Source: Pseudoalteromonas sp. P1-9
GTDB lineage: Bacteria; Pseudomonadota; Gammaproteobacteria; Enterobacterales; Alteromonadaceae
Assembly: GCF_001399975.1 (NCBI RefSeq)
Contig: NZ_LKBD01000019.1
Span: 19,858-83,857 of the forward strand
Direction of reading: 5' to 3'
Length of the DNA stretch: 64,000 bases
Both the position numbers and the translations under genes were made by a program. The stretch's first letter is position 1; the number at the start of each line of letters is the position of its first letter. Positions 1 to 8,799 of this stretch are shown in pieces. Below the pieces are notes generated by a model that saw only the letters and a program-made list of their open reading frames with translations, ran no database searches and was not told the origin of the DNA.

Positions 1-2145
1 ATAGAAGCGAAGCGCGTATTGTTTGTTGCACACCGAGAGGAGATTTTAATACAAGCACAGTCTACCTACTCACAACTTTTACCACTTGAAACAGGTTATT
101 ACTCGGGCAAAATAAAAAATTACGAGGCAGATTGTATATTTGCCTCTGTGCAGACATTAGGGCGCCCTGAACACTTAGCTAAATTTAGTAAAAGACACTT
201 CGATTATATTGTGATTGATGAGTTTCATCATGCCAGTTCACCTATGTATCGTAATTTATTATCGCACTTTGAGCCCCAGTTTTTATTGGGTCTTACTGCA
301 ACCCCTGAAAGAACAGACCAAGCTGATATTTTAAGCTTATGCGATAATAATTTAGTTTTTGAAAGAAATTTAGTGCAAGGGATCGATCAGGAAACTCTAG
401 TGCCTTTTCACTATTACGGAATTTGGGATAGTAACGTTAACTATCAAGCTATTCCTTGGCGCAATGGACGGTTTGACCCCGCATCATTAGAAAATAAATT
501 TGCTACTGAAAAACGAGCCAAGCATGCAATTGAGCATTGGCAAAAATATAAGCAGTCAAAAACGCTCGCATTTTGTATTTCAAAAAAACACGCAGACTTT
601 ATGGCTCATACGTTTAACATGAACGGTATAAATGCGTTATCAGTACACAGCGAATCAGCTGTGCGCCGTAATGAAGCGCTTACTATGCTAGAAAATGGTC
701 AAGTAGACGTTTTATTCTCTGTAGATTTGTTTAACGAGGGCACGGACTTACCCTGTATCGATACTATTTTATTTTTACGCCCTAGTGAATCGAAAATATT
801 ATTTCTCCAACAGTTAGGTCGAGGTCTTAGATTAAATGAAGGTAAAACTCATTTAGTTGTGCTTGATTTTATTGGCAACCACCATAGCTTTTTAAATAAA
901 GCTTTTGCCCTATTTAATGAGAGTACAGCTAAAGGTGTTGTAAATCAGTTAGGTGATCCAAACCTACCTGAAGGTTGTTTTATTAATATCGACCTTGAAG
1001 TAAGCGATTTTTGGCATAAGTTGGCTAGGATGCAGCGTACAACAGCGAGCGAAGATCTAGTTTGCTTCGCTGAGCAATTAGGGCACTTGCCGACAGTCAC
1101 TGAGTTTTATTATCACTATGGCGACTTAAAAAAGGTAAACAAACAACATGCAGGTTGGTTTGGGTTAATTGCAAATACACCAGGCTTTGATAAAGAGGCA
1201 AGTGCTAAAGCGCTTGTGCTTAAACCTTACTTTGAATTTTTGAAAGTTGGCATTCAAACAACCAGTATGACTAAAAGCTTCAAAGCAATTTTATTGCAAG
1301 CATTTGTCGCTTTAAATGGATTTGTTAACCCACCTAGCATAAAGCGATTATCGATTAGAAGTGGCGAAATATTAAAGCGTTATCCTAATTTAAGAGCCTA
1401 TGATTTAAGTGATTCAGATAGAAATCAGAGTAGTGAGTCTGAGGCTTGGTTTAAATACTGGAGTAAAAATCCGATTAGAGCTTTTACAACGCCAAATAAG
1501 CGTGGTGATGTATGGTTCAAACTTGAAAACGAAAAGTTTGTTGCAGATTTCGATGTACCCTCCGAAATTGTAGATAATTTAAATACAGCGGTTTTAGATC
1601 TTACGGATTATTTACTTGCGCAATATACAAAACGCATTAGACAATCGAAAGTAGATGAATTGATCATTAGTGAGCAAAATAGGCTACCCGTATCGAGCAG
1701 CGACCGCTTTGAAAAAGTAGCAGTGTTGCCATATTTCCCAAACTTAAAGATTGCATGTGGTCATTTCAAAAATGGTGATGAAAGTGATATGGAGTATATG
1801 GAAATTCCAATGGGGTTTGGCAAGTTAGATCCTGAAAGACATTTTCTAGCACGTGCAAGTGGTAACTCGATGAATGGCGGTAAGTCTCCGATAATTGATG
1901 AACAGTTGTTATTACTTGAGTGGGTCACTCCGACAAGTGCTGGCTCACTGCAACATGCAACTGTTGCGATAGAACGTCAAGATGGTGCCGGAGATAGCCA
2001 ATATTTACTTCGAGACGTAAAAAAACAGATTAATGAGTATGGCGACGCGCAGTATGTACTTATGGCTAAAAACCCAGAATATGAACCAATGGTTGCAAAT
2101 GAATACATGCGGTCTTTTGCAAAGCTAAAAGGAATTGTGGAGTAA
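1..2145 (+). CDS. SF2 DEAD/DEAH-type helicase with C-terminal LexA/S24-like domain, 5'-truncated by the window edge
   Basis: The frame is open to base 1 and reads IEAKRVLFVAHREEIL, helicase motif Ia, so the Walker A motif and the true start lie upstream. Numbering from the TTG codon at 19: a DEFH motif II (D67-H70), a TATP motif III (93-96), and motif VI (QQLGRGLRL) in the second RecA lobe. A helical region of about 250 residues follows. The last ~100 residues resemble the LexA/UmuD (S24) fold: RASGNSM carries the candidate nucleophile Ser617, followed by an LLLLEWV strand and, near residue 665, QYLLRDV. S24 peptidases have the catalytic Lys in that last position; here it is Arg, so self-cleavage is doubtful. 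The likely role is ATP-dependent nucleic-acid translocation in repair or defence. The NERD gene begins 7 bases downstream and is probably co-transcribed. The helicase call is firm; the S24 call is by motif only. Confidence 0.85.
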   Translation: MEAKRVLFVAHREEILIQAQSTYSQLLPLETGYYSGKIKNYEADCIFASVQTLGRPEHLAKFSKRHFDYIVIDEFHHASSPMYRNLLSHFEPQFLLGLTATPERTDQADILSLCDNNLVFERNLVQGIDQETLVPFHYYGIWDSNVNYQAIPWRNGRFDPASLENKFATEKRAKHAIEHWQKYKQSKTLAFCISKKHADFMAHTFNMNGINALSVHSESAVRRNEALTMLENGQVDVLFSVDLFNEGTDLPCIDTILFLRPSESKILFLQQLGRGLRLNEGKTHLVVLDFIGNHHSFLNKAFALFNESTAKGVVNQLGDPNLPEGCFINIDLEVSDFWHKLARMQRTTASEDLVCFAEQLGHLPTVTEFYYHYGDLKKVNKQHAGWFGLIANTPGFDKEASAKALVLKPYFEFLKVGIQTTSMTKSFKAILLQAFVALNGFVNPPSIKRLSIRSGEILKRYPNLRAYDLSDSDRNQSSESEAWFKYWSKNPIRAFTTPNKRGDVWFKLENEKFVADFDVPSEIVDNLNTAVLDLTDYLLAQYTKRIRQSKVDELIISEQNRLPVSSSDRFEKVAVLPYFPNLKIACGHFKNGDESDMEYMEIPMGFGKLDPERHFLARASGNSMNGGKSPIIDEQLLLLEWVTPTSAGSLQHATVAIERQDGAGDSQYLLRDVKKQINEYGDAQYVLMAKNPEYEPMVANEYMRSFAKLKGIVE

Positions 2146-2152
2146 GTAAAGC

Positions 2153-3370
2153 GTGAATAAAGGGATTTTAACGTTTGTTTTATATTTTGTGGTTTGTGTG
2201 AGTTTCGCTAGTGAGCAATACAGTGAAGGCACCTGCATTTTATTGAAAAACCAAGTGAGAGAGTACAGTGCATATCCGCAATCCAATCAATACAAAACGG
2301 CAAAACGCTCTGTTGACAGGCACTGTGTTAACCCCGTCACGCTACCTAAGGCTAATCAAACAAATACTACAGCAACAAGCCCTGAAAAACTGACCCCGAT
2401 TTATACAACTAAAAAGTTACACTCACAAAACCTTACAGAGTCAGCAAATCAAGCCGTTGTAACGAAACCATATCAAGCCAAAACATCAGTTCCAGTCAAT
2501 AATATGCTTAGCTTAGTGCTTAAAATAGGTGCTTTGGTGTTAGTCATTATGTTTGTTTTCGCTGTTGTCAAAGCAATCATTCTAATGTTTGCCAAACGTG
2601 CCGCTAAATCATTACTTAATAAAGTATCGGGACGTATTGAACCTGTAGTGAGTAAGTTGCCTATACGAAAAGAGGAAAGGGAAGTCATTCACTTAAAGCG
2701 AGATGCAATTAAATTGAATACTGATACAAACGTTTCAGATAAGTCTTCCTCTTTACTAAAAGATACCATAGCTGAAATTGTTGCTAATGATGCAAACAGC
2801 TCAAGTGGCCTTCAAGGGGAGGCTATTGTAAATAATCTAATTGAAAAGGTTATTACCAACAAAGTGTTATCGGCGATGAGTAATGTGAGTCACTATACGA
2901 GTGTGCTGTTAACGAACGATAATGATGAGCTTACTGAAATTGATCATTTAATTGTTTCACCAGTTGGCGTATTTGTAATTGAGAGCAAAAATTACAGTGG
3001 TTATATATTCGGTAGTCAGCACCAAGCGAAATGGACGCAGACTTTAACAGGGCGTAAAACACAATTTATGAACCCACTAAGACAAAATTATAAGCATTGC
3101 TTAGCGGTTAGTCGGTTACTTGGTGTTGTTGACGGTGTCGAATCGTTAGTGCTGTTTCATGATAAAGCGACTTTTAAAACAAAACTCCCAACGAATGTAC
3201 GTTATGTCAGTGAGATGGAAGTGTTTTTATCAGGCTTTACGCATATTAAATTTAGCGATAGGCAGCTTGAAGAATTTAACACGCGACTCACTAAAGTGAT
3301 TTCGGTTACAACAAGTGAAGATTTTAAGCTGCATATTAACGAAGTTAAGGCTAAGCAATGCGATATATAG
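2153..3370 (+). CDS. Membrane-anchored NERD-domain protein
   Basis: The 405-aa protein starts with GTG, 7 bases after the helicase stop. It has an N-terminal signal-like hydrophobic stretch (residues 4-19), a Cys-containing, low-complexity Thr/Asn/Lys-rich region to about 115, a strong transmembrane helix (117-147) and a basic segment. The NERD (nuclease-related) domain spans about 218-325: GEAIVNNLI, then EIDHLIV (D264), then ESKNYSG (E277, K279). This is the D...ExK pattern of the PD-(D/E)xK nuclease fold, so the metal-binding residues appear intact. NERD domains often accompany helicases or kinases, but their biochemistry is poorly defined. The spacing suggests an operon with the helicase and hence a shared role in DNA or RNA processing. 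With two hydrophobic segments, the side of the membrane on which the nuclease domain sits is uncertain. Confidence 0.75.
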   Translation: MNKGILTFVLYFVVCVSFASEQYSEGTCILLKNQVREYSAYPQSNQYKTAKRSVDRHCVNPVTLPKANQTNTTATSPEKLTPIYTTKKLHSQNLTESANQAVVTKPYQAKTSVPVNNMLSLVLKIGALVLVIMFVFAVVKAIILMFAKRAAKSLLNKVSGRIEPVVSKLPIRKEEREVIHLKRDAIKLNTDTNVSDKSSSLLKDTIAEIVANDANSSSGLQGEAIVNNLIEKVITNKVLSAMSNVSHYTSVLLTNDNDELTEIDHLIVSPVGVFVIESKNYSGYIFGSQHQAKWTQTLTGRKTQFMNPLRQNYKHCLAVSRLLGVVDGVESLVLFHDKATFKTKLPTNVRYVSEMEVFLSGFTHIKFSDRQLEEFNTRLTKVISVTTSEDFKLHINEVKAKQCDI

Positions 3371-3907
3371 AGATTTACACTGCCAATATCTTAGTCAATT
3401 CGTTTTACCTAACCCATATTTCGAGTAACTATTTCACTTTTTTCCTTTGAAAATTCTAGTCCTTTCTTTCAGGAATGATGAATATCTCGCTTTTTTAAAT
3501 CGTTACTTTGCCGATTTTGGATTATTTTTGCGCGTATTGTCCCTACTTTTATTACAGGTATTAGTCAAAACGTTTACTTAATTGTGAAAATTCGTAAATA
3601 CACTAGAACATAAAGGTATATCATAAATGAATTTGGTTATAAGTAAGTGGTCACGGCTCTTAAGCGGTTATAAATTGAATTTACTTGTAATTTACAAATG
3701 TACCCAATAGGGGTTCCTAATGATTGTGTCCTAGTTTGTTTTTCCTAGTAATAAGGTGTTTGTTTTTATTTAACTTACTGTAATTATTGGTTTAATTATC
3801 TTTTTGGTATTGTTTTCTAGTGTTGTTGCTCTAATTTCACTAATTGTTAATCATGTGTTATCTCTAAATGGTCGAATGACGTTAGCTAAATTCCATTAGG
3901 GGGAAGT
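3371..3907. other. 537-bp AT-rich intergenic region upstream of the chitin locus
   Basis: No convincing ORF, RNA gene or terminator is visible. The region separates the NERD gene from the first chitinase and must contain the promoter and any operator controlling the chitin locus, but I could not single out a -10/-35 pair or an inverted repeat with confidence. A strong Shine-Dalgarno (AGGGGGAAG) lies directly before the chitinase ATG at 3908. Confidence 0.6.
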
Positions 3908-6900
3908 ATGAGTAACAAATTAATGGGCAAGCGCTTATTCAAAATGAGTGTGTTGTCTTTAGCTGTATCAGGGTGGGCAGCCCATGCAGCAGTGGACTGT
4001 ACAAATATTGCCGAATGGCAATCAGGCGTGGCTTACACTGGCGGGCAGCAAGTGCAAAAAGCCAATATTGCTTATGAGGCGAAGTGGTGGACACAAGCCG
4101 ATCCGGTAACCCATTCAGGTCAATACCAAGAATGGAAGAGTTTAGGCGAGTGCGGTAACGGCCAAGTAAACGAATTACCATTAGCCGAAGTTTTATCACC
4201 TATGAGTGGTAGTTCTTTTACTGAGGGTGACAGCGTTGTCATTGAGGCGCAAGCTTCTGACAATGACGGTTCTGTCGTAAAAGTGGAAGTACTGGTTGAT
4301 GGTGTGGCGATTGCAACACTAAGCTCTGCACCATATTCAGCAACTTGGCTTGCAGTGAAAGGGCAGCATCAAATTTCTGTGCGTGCAACCGATGATAAAG
4401 GCGGTGAAACCATCTCAGTTGCAAACAGCGTGACGGTGGCAGAAGTAGTGCCAGATAACTATGCGCCAACAGCAACGCTTACAAGTAACGCAAGTACGAA
4501 TACCTTGAATTTAAATGACAGCGTTGTCTTGAGTTTGAGCGGGAGCGATCAAGATGGCACAGTAACACGTCTTGAACTGTTTCAAGATGGCGCGTCTGTA
4601 GCGCAAATTTCTGGCGCAACAGGCAGCTTTAATTTTACCGCAACAAGCGCTGGTAATACGCAATTTAGCCTTGTTGCAACCGACGACAAAGGCGCAACGT
4701 CCGATGCGCAAACATTAAGTTTCCGCATTGTCGATGGTTCTACACAGCCGGGTGACCGCGATGCCTGTAAACCGGAAGGTTTATATCAAACTCCGGGCGT
4801 AAACACGCCGTATTGTACTATTTACGATGCCGATGGCCGTGAAGATATGGGTGCCGATCACCCACGTCGTGTCATTGGTTATTTCACCAGTTGGCGTAAT
4901 GGCGCAAATGGCCAGCCGTCTTACCTCGTTGATGATATTCCATGGGATAAAATCACTCATATTAACTACGCGTTTGCCCATGTTGATGCTAATAACAAGG
5001 TTTCAATTGGCGATCCAAGTGCGGCGGGTAACCCTGCTACCAATATGGAATGGCCAGGTGTAGCAGGTGCTGAAATGGACCCAACATTGCCGTACACAGG
5101 TCACTTCAACTTACTGAATAAATATAAAAAACTACATCCAGACGTTAAAACACTGATCTCTGTAGGTGGTTGGGCAGAAACTGGCGGTTACTTTGACGCA
5201 AACGGCAACCGTGTTGCAAGTGGTGGTTTCTACACCATGACAACCAACGCAGATGGCTCAGTAAACACTGCAGGCATTAATGCATTTGCAAAAAGTGCGG
5301 TTGAGTTTATTGAAACGTACGGTTTCGATGGTGTTGATATTGACTATGAATACCCATCATCAATGAATGATTCGGGTCACCCTGATGATTTCCCAATTTC
5401 AAATGCACGCCGTGCGGGGCTAAATGCCTCTTACCAAGTGTTAATGAAAACCCTACGTGAAGAGCTTGATAAAGCAGGTGAATTAGCTGGTAAACACTAC
5501 ATGCTTACAATCGCATCGCCGTCATCAGGTTACTTATTACGTGGTATGGAAACCTTCCAAACAACTAAGTACCTCGATTACGTAAACATCATGTCTTACG
5601 ACTTGCACGGTGCATGGAATGATCACGTTGGTCATAATGCAGCGCTTTACGATACAGGGCTAGATTCAGAGCTTGCGCAGTGGAATGTATATGGCACAAA
5701 AGAGTTTGAAGGCATTGGCTACTTAAATACCGACTGGGCTGTTACTTACTTCCGCGGTGGTTTAAGTGCAGGTCGCATTAACATTGGTGTGCCTTACTAT
5801 ACTCGTGGTTTTAAAGATGTATCGGGTGGCGAAAACGGTTTGTGGGGACGTGCGGCGTTACCTAACCAAGCTGATTGTGCTAAAGGTACCGGCGTAGGCG
5901 ATAAAAACAAATGTGGTAACGGTGCGGTTGGCATCGACAACATGTGGCATGACCTTGACGAAAACGGTAACGAAATGCCAGCAGGTAGTAACCCGTTATG
6001 GCATGTTAAAAACCTACAAAACGGTATTTTGCCAAGCTACCTTGCAGATTACGGCCTAGATCCGGCGAATGATCCAACCGATCAACTTACCGGCACGTAC
6101 ACTCGTCATTACGACTCAGTGGCAGTAGCGCCTTGGCTTTGGAATGCAGATAAAAACGTGTTCTTGTCGATTGAAGATGAAGAGTCAATGGGCACTAAGC
6201 TTGATTATGTTATCAACAAAGGCCTTGGCGGTATTATGTTCTGGGAACTCGCTGGTGACTTTGATTACGATAGTGCGAAAAAAGAGTACTTTATGGGTTC
6301 TACCATGACCACGCTTGCCTACAACAAGTTTGCACAAGCGGGTTCTAAGTACGACATCAACAAAGGTGAAAAAACTCACCAAGTACCAGCAGAAGCAGTA
6401 GACGTAAGCTTTGTTGTAAAAGACTTCCCAATTGGTGACGACAACTACCCAATTGCGCCAACCTTTAGTTTTACCAATAACTCAAACATTGATTTGAGCG
6501 GTGCAAAAGTATCGTTTGATGTACCCGTGGCTACGTCGGCTATTTTTAAATCAAACTGGAATGCGCAAGAAAAACTCGGCATGGCCGTTGAGGTAAATCG
6601 TTCAAACGCTTCTGGCAACAACATAGGCGGATTTGAGAACGAGTTCCACCGTTTCTCAATTGCTTTTGTTAACGAGTGGGGCGGCGCTGCTAAGTCGTTT
6701 GGGCCGGGCGAAACCATTAATGCACAAGTGATGTACTACATGCCAATTACGGGCCCGGTAAACCTTGTGTTTGAAAAAGATGGCAAGCAATACGCCGCGA
6801 AATTTGAATACCCACATCTACCAGATGCAACGGCCGGTAACGGTGGTGGCAACAACACCGACACATGTGAAGGTGTTGCTGTAGCTGAGATTCCAGTTTA

Positions 6901-7060
6901 TCCAAACTTTCCACAAACAGATTGGGCGGGCAACCCGTCACACGCTGCAGGCGGTGATTTAATGGTTGATGGTGCATCTACTGCGGTTTACAAAGCCAAG
7001 TGGTGGACCTCAACCGAGCCTGGCACCTCTGCCGACTGGGATAGTGTGTGTACTTTATAA
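3908..7060 (+). CDS. Secreted multidomain GH18 chitinase (ChiC-domain type)
   Basis: The 1050-aa endo-type chitinase hydrolyses beta-1,4-GlcNAc links outside the cell. Domain order: Sec signal peptide (1-27, AHA|A); CBM5/12 chitin-binding module (about 31-82, AKWWTQ motif); two bacterial Ig-like domains (about 92-178 and 186-275); GH18 TIM barrel (about 318-815) with YGFDGVDIDYEYP. This is the full DxxDxDxE signature (D474, D477, D479, E481), E481 being the proton donor. Next is a ChiC-type domain (about 830-978) and a second CBM5/12 (985-1050, AKWWTS). The start is fixed by the AGGGGGAAG ribosome site. It is first in a same-strand cluster with an LPMO 44 bases downstream and a second GH18 enzyme. 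It resembles chitinases of Pseudoalteromonas and Alteromonas. Induction by chitin oligosaccharides is likely but not shown by sequence. Confidence 0.95.
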   Translation: MSNKLMGKRLFKMSVLSLAVSGWAAHAAVDCTNIAEWQSGVAYTGGQQVQKANIAYEAKWWTQADPVTHSGQYQEWKSLGECGNGQVNELPLAEVLSPMSGSSFTEGDSVVIEAQASDNDGSVVKVEVLVDGVAIATLSSAPYSATWLAVKGQHQISVRATDDKGGETISVANSVTVAEVVPDNYAPTATLTSNASTNTLNLNDSVVLSLSGSDQDGTVTRLELFQDGASVAQISGATGSFNFTATSAGNTQFSLVATDDKGATSDAQTLSFRIVDGSTQPGDRDACKPEGLYQTPGVNTPYCTIYDADGREDMGADHPRRVIGYFTSWRNGANGQPSYLVDDIPWDKITHINYAFAHVDANNKVSIGDPSAAGNPATNMEWPGVAGAEMDPTLPYTGHFNLLNKYKKLHPDVKTLISVGGWAETGGYFDANGNRVASGGFYTMTTNADGSVNTAGINAFAKSAVEFIETYGFDGVDIDYEYPSSMNDSGHPDDFPISNARRAGLNASYQVLMKTLREELDKAGELAGKHYMLTIASPSSGYLLRGMETFQTTKYLDYVNIMSYDLHGAWNDHVGHNAALYDTGLDSELAQWNVYGTKEFEGIGYLNTDWAVTYFRGGLSAGRINIGVPYYTRGFKDVSGGENGLWGRAALPNQADCAKGTGVGDKNKCGNGAVGIDNMWHDLDENGNEMPAGSNPLWHVKNLQNGILPSYLADYGLDPANDPTDQLTGTYTRHYDSVAVAPWLWNADKNVFLSIEDEESMGTKLDYVINKGLGGIMFWELAGDFDYDSAKKEYFMGSTMTTLAYNKFAQAGSKYDINKGEKTHQVPAEAVDVSFVVKDFPIGDDNYPIAPTFSFTNNSNIDLSGAKVSFDVPVATSAIFKSNWNAQEKLGMAVEVNRSNASGNNIGGFENEFHRFSIAFVNEWGGAAKSFGPGETINAQVMYYMPITGPVNLVFEKDGKQYAAKFEYPHLPDATAGNGGGNNTDTCEGVAVAEIPVYPNFPQTDWAGNPSHAAGGDLMVDGASTAVYKAKWWTSTEPGTSADWDSVCTL

Positions 7061-7104
7061 CGCAACCTAGGTGAGGCCGTGTGCCTCACAGTTTGGAGAA
7101 AATT

Positions 7105-8685
7105 ATGAATACCAAATTTAATCTAAGTGTGCTCTCTGGTTCAGTGCTATTAGCATGTATTGCAGCGCCGTTTAATGCCAGCGCACACGGCTATATGGAT
7201 AGCCCTAAAGCTCGACAAGCAATCTGCCAAGCGCAAGGTGGGTATTGGTGGCCAGAAGACGGCAGCAACATTCCAAATTTGGCATGTCGCGCAGCATTTT
7301 TAGAATCGGGTCATGTGCAGTTTATTCAAGAACATGAGTTTGCAGTTAATACGCCCGATTACCTAAATCAAGCTGCGGTTGAAGCAAATGTGCCCGACGG
7401 TACTTTGTGTGCAGGTGGTAGCCATGAAAAACGCGGTATGAATTTACCGTCAGCACATTGGCAAAAAACCGTGGTTACGCCAAACGCTAATGGTGAAATT
7501 CAAGTGCGTTATCGTGCAACCACACCGCACAACCCAAGCTTTTGGCAGTTTTATTTGACCAAGCCGGGTTTTAACCCTGCAACCGACACGTTAACTTGGC
7601 AAAATATTGAGCTTATTCAAAGCCACGACAATATTGAGTTTGTAAAAGATCCTGACGGTAAGCGCTACTATGAAATGAGCGTCGCTATTCCTGCTGAGCG
7701 CAGCGGTGAAGCAGTGCTTTATAGCCGCTGGCAGCGTGTTGATGTGGTGGGTGAAGGTTTTTACAACTGTAGCGATATTATTATCGAGCGTGACACTGTT
7801 ACACCAGTTGACTGGTTCCCGCTAGGTTATTTTGTTCGCCAAGGTCAAAGTGCCAATGTTGGCGACACAGTTCAAGTGCGTTTGTTCGATGCAAGTGGCC
7901 TTGAGGTAGTAAATCAGCTATTTGCGGTTAACGCTAGCAATCAAGCAACTTGGCAAAGTGAGCTAGCAGCAAAGCTTAATTTAGATTACGCATCTGAATT
8001 GCAAGTTGGTGTTAAAAACGCCAGCGGCGATATTGTGTTCGACGATGCGAATTTAGCGTCGAATCAAGTGTATGCAACATCCAGTGACTACAGTTTTGCG
8101 CTGTCGGTTATTGCTGCATCAGAAAATACTGCGCCGAATGTTAATCCAGTAGCAGATGTGGTGATGGACGAAGGCTCACAAACTTTGGTGCATGTGCATG
8201 CGTTCGATGATGAAAACGACCCGCTTAGTTACCAGTTCATTGTGCCTAATGAGTTCACCTACAGTGTAGACGGACCAAACCTTACCCTTAATGCGCCAGA
8301 GGTGACAGCGAACGCCAACTTTGTGATTCAGGTGTCAGTATCTGACGGCAAGTTAAGCACTCCAGCAAGTTTTTCGGTAACGGTAAACGACACTACTGTA
8401 AACCCCGAACTCCCGCCAGAGTGGGATGCCGCCAAAGCATACAACGCTGGCGATAAAGTTACCTACCTAGGTACGGTTTATAAAGCCAAATGGTGGGTGC
8501 AAGGCGAAAAACCCAATCGCAGTGATGCGTGGCAATCACTTTCACAATCAACTAACGATGCGTGGTTGAGCTCCAAAGCGTATTCGGCGGGTGATGTTGT
8601 GAGCCATAACTCGCAAAAATACCAAGCACGCTGGTGGACCAAAGGCGATGAGCCAGGTACTGCCTCAGTGTGGCAAACCCTTTAA
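7105..8685 (+). CDS. Secreted AA10 lytic polysaccharide monooxygenase (GbpA/CBP21-like) with two CBM5/12
   Basis: The copper enzyme oxidatively cleaves crystalline chitin and so opens chains to the flanking chitinases. I start it at ATG 7105, which has a well placed GGAGA site; an upstream in-frame GTG at 7081 would spoil the signal peptide. Of 526 residues, the signal ends ASA|H, so mature His1 is H28, the first half of the copper histidine brace. The second is H142 in TTPHNPSFWQF, as in CBP21 and GbpA. The AA10 domain runs to about 208. A GbpA-like second domain follows (about 220-320), then an Ig/cadherin-like domain (about 343-432) and two CBM5/12 modules (440-478 with AKWWVQ, 487-526 with ARWWTK). 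It is the middle gene of the chitin cluster, probably co-transcribed with the chitinase in front of it. Confidence 0.95.
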   Translation: MNTKFNLSVLSGSVLLACIAAPFNASAHGYMDSPKARQAICQAQGGYWWPEDGSNIPNLACRAAFLESGHVQFIQEHEFAVNTPDYLNQAAVEANVPDGTLCAGGSHEKRGMNLPSAHWQKTVVTPNANGEIQVRYRATTPHNPSFWQFYLTKPGFNPATDTLTWQNIELIQSHDNIEFVKDPDGKRYYEMSVAIPAERSGEAVLYSRWQRVDVVGEGFYNCSDIIIERDTVTPVDWFPLGYFVRQGQSANVGDTVQVRLFDASGLEVVNQLFAVNASNQATWQSELAAKLNLDYASELQVGVKNASGDIVFDDANLASNQVYATSSDYSFALSVIAASENTAPNVNPVADVVMDEGSQTLVHVHAFDDENDPLSYQFIVPNEFTYSVDGPNLTLNAPEVTANANFVIQVSVSDGKLSTPASFSVTVNDTTVNPELPPEWDAAKAYNAGDKVTYLGTVYKAKWWVQGEKPNRSDAWQSLSQSTNDAWLSSKAYSAGDVVSHNSQKYQARWWTKGDEPGTASVWQTL

Positions 8686-8693
8686 TTTAATCG

Positions 8694-8722
8694 GCTAAAG
8701 CGAGTTATAAGTTTGCTTTAGC
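8694..8722 (+). repeat. Inverted repeat between LPMO and ChiA-like genes
   Basis: GCTAAAGC (8694-8701) pairs with GCTTTAGC (8715-8722) around a 13-nt loop, nine bases after the LPMO stop codon. There is no T-run, so an mRNA-stabilising or processing hairpin is more likely than a terminator. Confidence 0.5.
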
Positions 8723-8740
8723 TAGTTTAGTTACCCCTTG

Positions 8741-8779
8741 CCGCAACGGCGGCTTGGTTTTGCGACGTTGCGGGTTTTT
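8741..8779 (+). terminator. Hairpin with short T-tract before the ChiA-like gene
   Basis: CCGCAACG (8741-8748) pairs with CGTTGCGG (8766-8773), 17-nt loop, followed by GTTTTTA. It lies 20 bases upstream of the next start codon, so it could be a weak terminator or attenuator that makes expression of the second chitinase partly independent of the LPMO. Confidence 0.45.
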
Positions 8780-8799
8780 AAAATTTAAAGAGAAACATT

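Noticed and set aside
1..2145. RadD or DUF3427-type helicase
   Set aside because: The cysteine cluster of RadD and the motifs I associate with DUF3427 are missing; the C-terminus fits an S24-like fold better.
3635..3647. GGTTATAAGTAAG upstream of the chitinase recurs at 21214-21226 upstream of the subtilase
   Set aside because: The copies are in opposite orientation relative to the genes, and a 13-base match is expected by chance in 64 kb of AT-rich DNA.
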